From assembly GCF_035222275.1 (NCBI RefSeq), contig NC_085885.1, positions 1,178,001-1,242,000 on the forward strand: 64,000 nucleotides of DNA, given 5' to 3'. Below the pieces are notes generated by a model. That model was not told where the DNA came from. It made no database searches and saw only the letters and a program-made list of their open reading frames with translations. Source of the stretch: Podospora bellae-mahoneyi. Taxonomy: Eukaryota > Ascomycota > Sordariomycetes > Sordariales > Podosporaceae. The translations under genes were made by a program, and so were the position numbers. Positions 46,140 to 57,058 of the stretch are shown one piece after another. Numbering within the stretch: the stretch's first letter is position 1; every line of letters begins with the position of its first letter.

Positions 46140-47736
46140 TCTCCAATCCGGGCTCGAAGTGCCCTGCTCGTTATTCGTAGCGCCCAAGCGCCATGGAAGT
46201 CGAAGGGTCGTGATATGTCGTCAACGGATCGGTAAACTGGTGAAAGAGCGTCGAGGCTGCAGGAGGCAGATGTCGCACGCAGTTCAGTTCAGATCAGATG
46301 GATGCTCTAACAAGACATCTTGGCGCCGTCTCTAGACTGTCGCAAAAGGAAAGACGAAAAGAGGGACACACGCGTGGACCGCGACTTGGGGTGGCCAAAA
46401 GTACAGATGAAAAGCCCCTGGGAGGAAGCCACAGCTGGGAATTGGGTGATACCGTGAAGCGACCCCCAGATTCTGGACTGATAAGGTCGTGTCAGAACTT
46501 GGGCACGCGGCGGGCACTGGCCTGATCCCTGCTCCTCAGATCTCCACAAAACCCGTCCGAGACTTGACGACGACTCCAGCTTCCAGCTCTGTCCTTCTTT
46601 TAATCAACAGAGAAGAAAAGAAGGGTTGTCCTGTCCTCGTGCTCTTTTCTCCTATTTTCAAGGTTGCACCACCCGACCCGACTCGTTCCCACCATCTGGA
46701 TGTCTTTGGCGAATGGGCAAGCTCGGAGCACGCTGCAGAAGCGACCCCCGTTCCAGTTTCAACAACCACAACGAATCGCGGGGTCGAAAGTGGATTTCGC
46801 CGAGGCCACCATGAGGAGCTGCCTCGAAGCGGTCTGAGGGGCCGCCTCTCATCTTCAGCACTCCCACGGGCACCCACCTAGCGTCGTCGCCGGGCCGAAG
46901 CTGAAGTTCGCCATCATCAACACATACACACCTCTTCTCCTTTCCTCTGACATTCCTGTCTCTATCTTATCATCGTGCATCAGAGAATGTCGCCATCGCC
47001 AGATCTGGACCCAGATGTTGGCCTCATGACCGCACCGTGACCAGCTCAGGGTCCTTGATGGAGGGGTAAGGTTACAGCGGGGCTCCTGCAAAACACCTGC
47101 ACGCTGCGACCATGGGTGTTGGATCTTGTCCCGCGCGTCCACCGGCATGCTCTCACGAAGTCGAAATAGCCAGCTCTGATAGCCAGCGTCTGACTCGCCT
47201 AACAGTCGCCGACGGTGGGGACTGGAGCCGATGCCGCAAGAACAAAAGGGTCCGGCAGCGGCTTCTCTTCAGACATCTCCAAGGACAACAGACGCACGAA
47301 GGTTCATCATCACTCTCATCAACAATATGACATTGTTCGGCAAGCTACGTCCTCTCCGAAGCAGGCAGGCCGCGCCATGGCTTGACGAACCCTGCATATC
47401 CGGGTACAGACAGCTACCTCAGCTTACTTATAAGGATGCCATCTGCTGTGCGAGTATTGGCAGCATGGCTCTAAGGCAAATATCCTTCCACGGTGTGGCT
47501 GACTACAGAGAAATAGAGAATGTCGCAGCTCGGAACCGCTTGTCATAGCCTGCCGGTATGGGGTCCGTCTTTTATATGCCCCACTCGGCGCCGGTTACCC
47601 CACACCATCGGCTCTGGTACCTCTTGCAGCCCCACTACCACCCGAACTCCAAAAAAGTTGTAAGTGGGGCTCCACAGCACAACTGAAGAGTTCTTAAGCC
47701 CTCACTTCGACTCCTTTTCTACAACACAACGCAGAT
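46140..47736. promoter_or_regulatory. Intergenic: channel-gene upstream region to tRNA-Arg
   Basis: 1.6 kb. Overlapping frames on both strands lack domain content. The left part is the presumed promoter of the channel gene. Confidence 0.45.
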
Positions 47737-47809
47737 GGTCTGCTGGCGTAATTGGAAGCGCGTCTGACTACGAATCAGGAGGTTCCAGGTTCGAGCCCTG
47801 GGTGGATCG
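47737..47809 (+). tRNA. tRNA-Arg (anticodon ACG), intron-free
   Basis: 73-nt cloverleaf. Acceptor GGTCTGC pairs with GTGGATC at all seven positions (three wobble). The D-arm starts GCGT with loop AATTGGAA. The anticodon stem TCTGA/TCAGG has loop CTACGAA (U33, anticodon ACG). The T-arm CCAGG-TTCGAGC-CCTGG pairs perfectly. Discriminator base G. A-box and B-box promoters are internal. It reads CGU (and CGC/CGA after A34-to-inosine editing). Confidence 0.93.
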
Positions 47810-47832
47810 AAGGGCAAAGGTTAAACATAACC

Positions 47833-47838
47833 TTTTTT
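47833..47838 (+). terminator. Pol III terminator of tRNA-Arg
   Basis: Run of six T about 23 nt beyond the tRNA 3' end, the standard RNA polymerase III stop signal. Confidence 0.8.
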
Positions 47839-48638
47839 CCGTTATCTATTTGTACCTGCATTAGAGTGGTCGAGTTGTATCTAATTCGAATCGAAATCAC
47901 TTCTATTTTTTCACAAGCCTCTTTTCAAACAAAGCTGATATGGGAAGACAACATGGAAATCTCCAAAAACATATGGCTCTTTCGGTAGAGTGTGAGTCGA
48001 GATCTGGGGCTGAAAAATCCGATCCCAAGCGAGTCAATAAATGGCCAACCAGAACATCGGACAACGGCAGACTAGGAGAACGCTGCACCGGACCGTAGCA
48101 ACCCCCACCATGAACTGGTGCGCTAACGCCTTTCCAGGACCCGTGATTGGCCAATGAGGAAAATTCCTGTCAAAGTCAATTGACCACACAGGGAACCCCG
48201 CAGCAGCTTGTCACCACCGCCCTGGAAATCCAAAAAGTTTTGGACGGCAGTATGGAAATGTGGCGGGGCAGCAAGCTTAATACAAAATTCTGCCCTCCCG
48301 GCCGCCGACCACAACTTTCTCTTCTCGTTTTCTTTTGTTATCCAGAAGAGCTGCCAAACTCCAGAGCATGACGACCGCTGCTTGAACGACGACGACTCTT
48401 CTGGTATCACTCAAAACCACTTCTTTCTCATCCCACTGCTGCCCTCTGACGGCACAAGAGCTCTCCACCTCCCTGAACCCGAGCTCCCCACCATCCCAGG
48501 GACTCTCCTGTCTTTTCGCCGCGTCCTCCGTCCTCCGTTCTGGGTCAAAAGTCATCATCATCCTCCTTCTCACACATTCGCTCCCCAATTCCTTCCCTTC
48601 TTCCTCCTACGACCAAACAATCCCTCTTCTCAGACACG
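47839..48638. promoter_or_regulatory. Upstream region of the pyrimidine gene
   Basis: 800 bp with no supported gene. The last 250 bp are strongly pyrimidine-rich, as in leaders of well-expressed fungal genes. No uORF was judged convincing. Confidence 0.5.
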
Positions 48639-51600
48639 ATGGAGGCCAAACTCTACGCCCCCGCCACGGCGCCCCTCACCTCTTCCGAGAAGCTCGTCAC
48701 TCTTGAGCTTCAAGATGGTGTGGTCTACCAAGGCTACAGCTTTGGTGCCCCCAAGAGCATTGCCGGTGAACTGGTGTTCCAGACCGGCATGGTTGGATAT
48801 CCCGAGTCGGTGACAGACCCATCCTACCGCGGCCAGATTCTGGTCATCACATTCCCGCTGGTCGGCAACTACGGCGTCCCCTCGAGGGAAACAATGTGCG
48901 AGCTTCTGAAGGATCTTCCTGCCCACTTCGAAAGCCACCAGATTCACATCGCCGGTCTCGTCGTAGCCACCTATGCTGGCGAAGACTACTCCCACTACCT
49001 CGCCACATCCTCATTGGGCGCATGGCTCAAGGAGGAGGGCATCCCCGCCATGTATGGCGTTGACACCAGAGCGCTCACAAAGCGCATTCGTGAGGAGGGT
49101 AGCATGCTCGGTCGCATGCTGTTGCAAAACGACAGCCTCGCCGACCTGGCGGCTCTTAACAAGGCCGGCCAGGACTGGAGGCCATATTTCGAGCAACTCG
49201 AATGGGTTGATCCCAACAAGAAGAATCTCGTAGCGGAGGGTGAGTTTAGGAGAGACCTTAAGTCAGCCTCATGCTCACCATCTCTTAGTGTCCATCAAGA
49301 AGCCCAAGCTCTACAGCCCCCCATCGGCTTCGGCCCTCAAGCACTCTACCGGCCGGTCGATTCGTATCCTCTGTCTCGACGTCGGTATGAAGTACAACCA
49401 GCTCAGATGCTTCCTCAAGCGTGGCGTTGAGGTTCTCGTTTGCCCTTGGGACTACGATTTCTCCAAGGAGGAGTACGATGGTCTCTTCATCTCCAACGGT
49501 CCTGGTGATCCCGCTGTGATGAAGGATACTGTGAAGCACATCTCTGACGCCCTTGCTGAGAACAAAACGCCCATCTTTGGTATCTGCTTGGGACACCAGC
49601 TTCTTGCTCGCGCTTCTGGTGCGCAGACAGTCAAGCTGAAGTTCGGTAACCGCGGTCACAACATCCCCTGCACGAGCATGGTGACTGGCAAATGCCACAT
49701 CACTTCCCAGAACCATGGTTATGCCGTTGACGCTGCTACCCTTCCCACTGGCTGGCAGGAGCTCTTCGTGAACGCCAACGACGGCAGCAACGAGGGTATC
49801 ATGCACGTCGACAAGCCCCACTTCAGTGTTCAGTTTCATCCCGAGAGCACCCCCGGCCCTCGCGACACCGAGTTCCTCTTTGATGTCTTCATTCAGACCG
49901 TCGTCAAGGCGTCCGAGGACAACAGTGTGCTTCAGAAGCCTGTCCACTTTCCCGGCGGTACTGTCGAGGAGAACAACAAGCTGCACCCCCGTGTGTCGGT
50001 CAAGAAGGTTCTTGTTCTTGGCAGTGGTGGTCTCAGCATTGGCCAGGCTGGCGAGTTCGACTACTCTGGCAGTCAGGCTATCAAGGCGTTGAAGGAGGAG
50101 GGCATCTACACCGTCCTCATCAACCCCAACATTGCCACCATTCAGACCTCCAAGGGTCTTGCGGACAAGGTCTACTTCCTTCCCGTCAATGCTGAGTTTG
50201 TTCGCAAGGTCATCATTCACGAGAAGCCTGATGCCATCTACTGCACTTTCGGTGGCCAGACTGCTTTGTCGGTTGGTATCCAGCTCAAGGATGAGTTTGA
50301 GTCTCTTGGTGTCAAGGTTCTCGGTACCCCCATCGACACCATCATCACCACTGAGGATCGTGAGCTCTTTGCCCGCAGCATGGACTCCATCGGCGAGAAG
50401 TGCGCCAAGTCTGCCTCAGCCAACAACCTCGAGGAGGCTATGCACGTTGTCAAGGACATTGGCTTCCCCGTCATTGTTCGTGCGGCCTACGCCCTTGGTG
50501 GCCTTGGCAGTGGTTTTGCCAACAACGAAGATGAGCTTCGTGAGCTGTGCAGCAAGGCCTTTGCTGCTAGTCCTCAGGTTCTCATCGAGCGCAGTATGAA
50601 GGGCTGGAAGGAGGTCGAGTACGAAGTCGTTAGAGATTGCCAGGACAACTGCATCACTGTCTGCAACATGGAGAACTTTGATCCCCTTGGTATCCACACC
50701 GGTGATTCCATCGTTGTGGCTCCTTCTCAGACCCTCTCGGACGAGGACTACAACATGCTTCGCACCACCGCTGTCAACGTCATTCGCCACCTTGGTGTTG
50801 TGGGCGAGTGCAACATTCAATACGCCCTGAACCCCTTCTCCAAGGAGTACTGCATCATTGAAGTCAACGCCAGACTGTCGAGATCCTCTGCTCTCGCCTC
50901 CAAGGCTACCGGCTACCCCCTTGCCTTCATTGCTGCGAAGTTGGGTCTTGGTATCCCTCTCAAGGACATCAAGAACTCGGTCACCAAGGTCACCTGTGCC
51001 TGCTTCGAGCCGTCTCTTGACTATGTCGTGGTCAAGATGCCTCGTTGGGACTTAAAGAAGTTCAACCGTGTTTCCTCCCAGCTCGGCTCTTCCATGAAGA
51101 GTGTTGGTGAGGTCATGAGCATTGGTAGAACATTCGAAGAAGCGATCCAGAAGGCCATTCGCTCTATTGACTTCCACAACTTGGGTTTCAACAAGACCGA
51201 GAGCGCTTTGATCTCGCTGGATGACGAGTTGCAGACCCCCTCTGACCAGCGTCTGTTTGCCATTGCCAATGCCATGTACAATGGCTACTCGGTGAAACGC
51301 ATCTGGGAGCTCACCCAGATCGACAAGTGGTTCCTCGACCGTCTCATGGGCTTGATTGACTATGCCAAGCACATGGAAGGTCTGAAGGGCCAGTCTCTCA
51401 ACGCCAACACCCTGCTTCGCGCCAAGCAGCTCGGCTTCTCTGATCGCCAGATTGCAAACTTTGTCGGTTCTTCTGAACTGCTGGTCCGTGATGTGCGCAC
51501 CAAGGCCGGAATCACCCCATTCGTGAAGCAGATCGACACTGTCGCCGCCGAGTTCCCCGCCTACACCAACTACCTCTACACCACCTACAATGCCAGCGAG

Positions 51601-54600
51601 CACGACATCGCCTTCAACGACCGCGGCGTCATGGTCCTTGGCTCTGGTGTTTACCGTATTGGCTCCTCAGTCGAGTTCGACTGGTGCTCAGTGAGAGCTA
51701 TCCGCACATTGATGGAGTCGGGTATCAAGACAGTCATGATGAATTGTAAGTTTACACTTTCCTTTCTCTCTCTCCTTTCCCATATGTTTTGAGGCCTTTG
51801 GATTATGTTTCAAGGCCTTTGGGCTATATTTCAAGGCCTCTCGACTATCTCTGAAGGCGTCTCGGCTATCTTTGAAGGCCTATCGACGATCTTTCAAGGC
51901 CTATCGATTTTCATTCGAGGCCTCTGGACTATCTTGGAAGACCTATTTTATGTTTTCAGGGGCCTTGATAGATAGCCGAGAGGCCTTGAAAGATAGTCTG
52001 GAGGCGTGTTGGCTATCTTCAAAGGCCTTATTCCCGAGTGGCACTCTGTATTTGTTTTGTCAACGGCGTCCCGGTTTTCAGTCTTCATACATTCTCTCAA
52101 CCACTTTGACACCTTCCCGCACCGTTCCAAGAGCTCTAGTACTAATACTTTGACCGAAAGGCAATCCAGAGACCGTAAGCACTGATTTTGACGAAGCCGA
52201 CAGGCTTTACTTTGAGGCCACCACTGTGAGTTTTGACCCCCGAGACTTTTTTCTCGACTCCCTGAGAATCTTTTTTCTCAACCTCCTGAGAACTTCTTGA
52301 CCCCCTGAGAACCTCGCTCATAACGAATACTGACAATTCTACAGATGGAGACTGTGCTCGACGTCTATGAAGTTGAAAACTCCCAGGGCGTTCTAGGCGC
52401 CATGGGTGGCCAAGGGCCCAACAACATTGCCCTGCCCCTGTTCAGAGCTGGCGTCAAGATGCTCGGTACCTCGCCTGAGATGATTGATTCTGCCGAGAAC
52501 CGGTACAAATTCTCGCGTATGCTGGACCGCATTGGTGTCGATCAGCCTACCTGGAAGGAACTCACGAGCTTCGAGGAGGCCAAGGCCTTCTGCACCAAGG
52601 TCACTTACCCAGTGCTGGTCCGCCCCTCGTATGTTCTTTCCGGGGCTGCCATGAACACCGTCTACTCTGAGGGTGATCTCGAGTCCTACTTGAAGCAGGC
52701 CACCGCTGTGTCTCCCGAGCACCCTGTGGTCATCACCAAGTACATCGAGAACGCAAAGGAGATCGAGATGGACGCCGTGGCCAAGAACGGCAAGGTTGTT
52801 GGTCACTTTATTTCTGAGCACGTTGAGAACGCTGGTGTTCACTCCGGAGATGCCACTCTGGTTCTTCCTCCCCAGGACCTCGAGCCCACTACCATTCAGC
52901 GCATCGAGGACGCCACCCGCAAGATTGCTGATGCTCTCAACATCACTGGTCCCCTCAATATTCAGTTCATTGCCAAGGACAACGACATCAAAGTCATTGA
53001 GTGCAACGTTCGCGCGTCTCGCTCCTTCCCGTTCGTCTCCAAGGTCATGGGAGTGGATCTTATTGAGATGGCCACCAAGGCTATCATGGATGTTCCTTTC
53101 GAGGAGTATCCCAAGATCGATCGCACTGTTGACTCGGTTGCTGTCAAGGTCCCTCAGTTCAGTTTCTCGCGCCTGTCTGGTGCTGATCCTGTGCTGGGTG
53201 TTGAGATGGCCTCCACTGGTGAGGTCGCTTGCTTTGGCTCCGACAAGTATGAGGCTTACCTGAAGGGTCTCATGTCCACTGGCTTCAAGATCCCCAAGAA
53301 GAACATTCTGCTGTCTCTTGGTTCTTACAATGACAAGCTGGAACTTCTTCCCTCGGTCAAGAAGCTTGAGGAAATGGGCTACACCCTCTTTGCCACAGCA
53401 GGAACCTCCGACTTCCTGGCATCTCACGGAGTCAAGGCGCAGTACCTTGAGGTCCTTGGCAAGTCTGAACAGGAGGCTCAGAGAAGCGAGTACTCGCTGG
53501 TTGACCATCTGTCCAACAACAAGATCGACTTGTACATCAACTTGCCATCCAGCAACAGATACAGGCGCCCGGCCAGCTACGTGAGCAAGGGCTACCTCAC
53601 TCGTCGTCTGGCTGTTGACTACCAAGTTCCTTTGGTTACCAATGTCAAGAATGCCAAGATCCTGATCGAGGCTATCGCCAGGCATTTTGAGCTGGAGGTC
53701 GGCATCACCGATTATCAGACCAGCCACCGTACTGTTCAGCTGCCTGGCCTGGTCAACATCGCCGCCTATGTGCCCGGTCTGGCTGTTAGGGACAGCGGGG
53801 ATCTCCAGAGTGTCACCAAGGCTTCGATTGCTGCCGGATTCAGCATGATTCGCGTCATGCCCCTTGGAGAGGGTGAAGGCAACTCGATCACAGAGGCAAA
53901 GTCCCTCAAGATCGCCCAGCAGAACAGCAAGCGTGGTGGCTATTGCGACTTCAACTTCTCCGTCACCGCTACCTCTGACAATGCTGACAAAATCAGCCTT
54001 CTGGCCGGTGAAGTTGGCTCTCTGTTCATTCCTTTCAACCACATGTCAGGAAAGAACATCAGCAAGGTTGCTGCTGTCCAAGCACACTTTGATGCCTGGC
54101 CAACTCACAAGCCCATCATCACGGATGCTCGCACCACTGACTTGGCCTCCATCTTGCTGCTTGCCAGCCTCCACAACCGCCGCATTCACGTCACCGCTGT
54201 CACCACCAAGGATGACATCAGATTGATTGCTCTTTGCAAGGCAAAACAGATGAATGTCACGTGCGATGTGTCCATTTATTCCCTGTATCTGTCCCAGGAT
54301 GGCTATCCTGACTGCAGCTTCCTGCCCACTGCCAGGGACCAGGCTGCTTTGTGGCAGCACCTTGCCACCATCGACGTCTTCTCTATTGGAAGCTTGCCCT
54401 ACCAGCTCGCTCAAAAATTGGGGAAGCCAACTGATGCCACTGTTGGCATCGCCGATGCACTCCCCCTCCTCTTGACTTCGGTTGTCGAGGGCAAGCTCAC
54501 TATTGAGGATATCATGACACGTCTCCATGACAAGCCCAAGGAGATCTTTGAGCTCCACGACCAGATTGGCACCACTTTGGAGGTCGAGGTTGGCCGCACC

Positions 54601-55882
54601 TACACCGTCCCTGAGACCGGCCCCTGGTCTCCCTTCGCTGGGAAGGTTCTGAATGGCGCTGTTCAGCGTGTGACATTCCAGGATCAGGTCGCATGCCTCG
54701 ATGGCGTCGCCGTGGAAGGTCCCCCCAAGGGTAAGGACATGTCTACTCACGGAGCCATGCCTGCCATCGCCACCATCACCTCTCCTGCCTTGAAGCCACT
54801 TAGCCAAGCGTTGTCCCCCTTGCCAGACTCGAGACTCCTTGCCTCTCCTGCCCGTGGCCCCTTCACAAACAAGTTGCAGCAGCTTCTTTCCATGGATTCC
54901 CCATTCAGGAAGAAGCATGTTCTTTCCGTGACATCTTACAGCAGGCAGGACCTGCACCATCTCTTCGACGTTGCTGAGGAGATTCGCAACCGCGTCGACC
55001 GCCAGGGTGTCCTTGACATTCTTCGCGGACGCCTGCTCGCCACCCTCTTCTACGAGCCGTCTACTCGCACCTCTGCCTCTTTCGATGCCGCCATGCAGCG
55101 TCTTGGCGGCCGCACCATTGCCATTACTACCTCGACTTCGTCGGTTCAGAAGGGTGAAACTCTCCATGACACGTTGAGGACGCTTGCCTGCTACGCAGAC
55201 GCTGTCGTCCTCCGCCATCCTGATGAGAATTGCCTTGAGGTTGCCCCGATCATCCCTGTTCCCATTATCAACGGCGGTAACGGAAGCAAGGAGCACCCCA
55301 CTCAAGCCTTCCTTGATCTCTTCACTATCCGTGAGGAATTTGGCTCCATGAAAGACTTGACCATCACCTTTGTTGGTGATCTCTTGCACGGAAGACCCGT
55401 CCACTCCCTTGTGTACCTCCTCAAGCACTACCGCGCCAACAACGTCAAGGTCAATCTGGTTTCCCCCAAGTCTCTGGCCTTGCCGAAGGATATCTATAGG
55501 GACCTCAAGGAAGCTGGCCAGATTCTCTTTGAGAGTGAGAGCCTTACTTCCCAGATCTTGGAGTCAACCGACGTGCTGTACGTCACCCGCGTGCAAAAGG
55601 AGCGCTTCGAGGATCTCGCCGAGTACGACAGAGTCAAGAACTCTTACCGCATCGACCAGAGCACTCTCCGTAACACAAAGCCCAGCATGCGCGTGATGCA
55701 TCCTCTTCCCAGAAACGAGGAGGTTGCTGAGGAGGTTGACTTTGACCAGAGAGCCGCGTACTTCAGACAGGTGAGCACCCCCCCTTTTTCTTTCTCGTTC
55801 CTGAATAAACACTGACATACGACAACAGATGAAACACGGTCTCCACTGCCGCATGGCTTTGCTCGCTCTTATTCTTTCTTAG
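48639..55882 (+). CDS. pyr-3 (URA2): CAD-like carbamoyl-phosphate synthase / aspartate carbamoyltransferase
   Basis: Five exons: 48639-49239, 49289-51745, 52161-52225, 52345-55770 and 55829-55882. All phases agree; 2200 residues (yeast Ura2 2214). The enzyme makes carbamoyl phosphate from glutamine and passes it to its own ATCase, the first two steps of UMP synthesis. Order: glutaminase with nucleophile Cys300 in GICLGHQL; two ATP-grasp synthetase halves ([33 protein letters not shown]); the allosteric MGS-like region; a dihydroorotase-like domain that lacks the metal-binding HxH ([13 protein letters not shown]) and is presumably inactive; and the ATCase with [20 protein letters not shown] and MHPLPRN. 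Exon 3 is only 65 nt ([18 protein letters not shown]) and lies between two repeat-filled introns of 415 and 119 bp. The last exon encodes 17 residues. UTP feedback is expected from the family. Confidence 0.97.
51786..52035. repeat. ~21-bp AGGCCT minisatellite inside intron 2 of the pyrimidine gene
   Basis: About eleven units of 20-23 bp. The consensus is close to AAGGCCTCTCGACTATCTTTG, written here as AAGGCCT plus CGACTATCTTTG. The same unit type flanks AFG2 at 14.5 and 17.0 kb. Most units face one way, but those at about 51955-52000 are inverted: 51971-51996 is complementary to 51824-51849 at 24 of 26 positions, so the intron RNA could fold into a hairpin with a loop of about 121 nt. The array takes up 250 of the intron's 415 bp; donor GTAAGT and a branch-like TACTAATAC near 52139-52147 stand outside it. 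Confidence 0.85.
52238..52318 (+). repeat. Second tandem repeat, in intron 3 of the pyrimidine gene
   Basis: About four units of 19-24 bp with the pattern CCCTGAGAAYCTTTTTTCTCGACC (in parts: CCCTGAGAA, then T-rich, then CTCGACC). It is distinct from the AGGCCT family. It occupies most of the 119-bp intron between the 65-nt exon and exon 4. Confidence 0.7.
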
Positions 55883-56612
55883 AAGGAGTTGAGTTGATCA
55901 TGACATCTATGGAATGACGTTTGCTTTATGTTCATTTCTTTCAATAGTTATTATATATGGGACGGATGGGACAAAGGATATGGATGGGAAAACTGGAAGG
56001 CATGTTGATTTTTGCGTTCTATTTGCTTTTCGAGTCAGTGGTATCTACGATAGATAGATCCTAGACCAAACGACTCTCCTGGACCGAGAGCGACCTTGGA
56101 ACCCTTTTTTTTCTTCTGGTAGCATTTTCTTTGTTTGATGATATCTCATGACTTTGTACGAGTGATACCCTTTTGCATTGGGATGGCGTATGTATAGGTA
56201 TGTTTTATGCACATGTATTTGGGTTGCATGTAGAGGCGTATGTGCGTTTGGGTTGGGTTTGGGGTGCTTTGTATTTATTGTATTTATATGTATCATTAGA
56301 TATGTCCATAATTGGATAACAATTCAATAATATGCTTTTTTGTGTTGTGTTGTGTCCTCTTTTTGTCCAGTGTTGTGATGATGGAATGGGATGGTATCGA
56401 GTGTAAGAACATACAGAATCTCAGCACGAGAATCGTCCCTCTCTGAATCATCTCCTGTTCCACCCGTCTGCGCGATGTCGGAAGAAAGCTAGGTGGCGTG
56501 AGGGCTCCTTTGATCAGATTGCGGCTTGATTATGTTTTGTTGCGTTTTGTTCTACCTGTTATGCATACATTCTACCGATAACTGAAGTAGATGAGAATTA
56601 GGTATGTCACTT
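55883..56612. other. Convergent 3' region (pyrimidine gene / small-protein gene)
   Basis: 730 bp between two stop codons, T- and GT-rich, presumably 3' UTRs. No gene seen. Confidence 0.5.
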
Positions 56613-57058
56613 TTAGATGCCACCACCACTCCGATCCACGCTCACGTAGAGGTCTCCCGCCTTCCTCCGCGCCGACTCGTTCTCCCTGGTGCGGGAGGAG
56701 GAGACTTGCTGGACGGCGAGGGCTGTGAGGGTTAGGGCTAGGGTTGCGGCTGCTAGGCGAGGGTTGCGGCTGTGAAAAGGGGCGTGTTAGTCAGTGCTGG
56801 CAAAGGAATTGAAACTGTGAGAGGGGAGAGAGGGGTTTGGTGTAAGGACATAGAGTAATTTGATGACGTGGGGTAAGACTTTGCTGTGGTTGACATGAGA
56901 GGTGAAGTTGAACGCTCGACTTCCGAATCGGGAGAGATAAGATGAGATGAGATGAGATATGATGGAGCATACCTCACGCCGCGCTTCATGGCGGGGGAAG
57001 AAGTAGTAGTGGTGGTGGTAGCTGCGGCAGCTTGACAGATGGGAGTGTGGGAGGGCAT
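56613..57058 (-). CDS. Conserved small fungal protein (80 aa) with one membrane segment
   Basis: Two short exons, 57058-56973 and 56769-56613, with a 203-bp intron (donor GTATGC, acceptor CAG) in phase 2. The protein is MPSHTPICQ..., a Thr/Ala-rich lead, then AMKRGVSRNPRL, a hydrophobic stretch AAATLALTLTALAV, a basic segment with SARRKAG, and the C-terminus DLYVSVDRSGGGI. I recall that very C-terminal motif from small, uncharacterised proteins in many filamentous ascomycetes. That supports the splice model, which no single long frame shows. One transmembrane helix preceded by positive charges suggests insertion in a mitochondrial or ER membrane. Function unknown. The in-frame ATG at AMKRGV could be an alternative start. 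Confidence 0.75.

Noticed and set aside
51872-52153. Plus-strand frame with [21 protein letters not shown] heptads
   Set aside because: Also produced by the 21-bp repeat within the intron of the pyrimidine gene.
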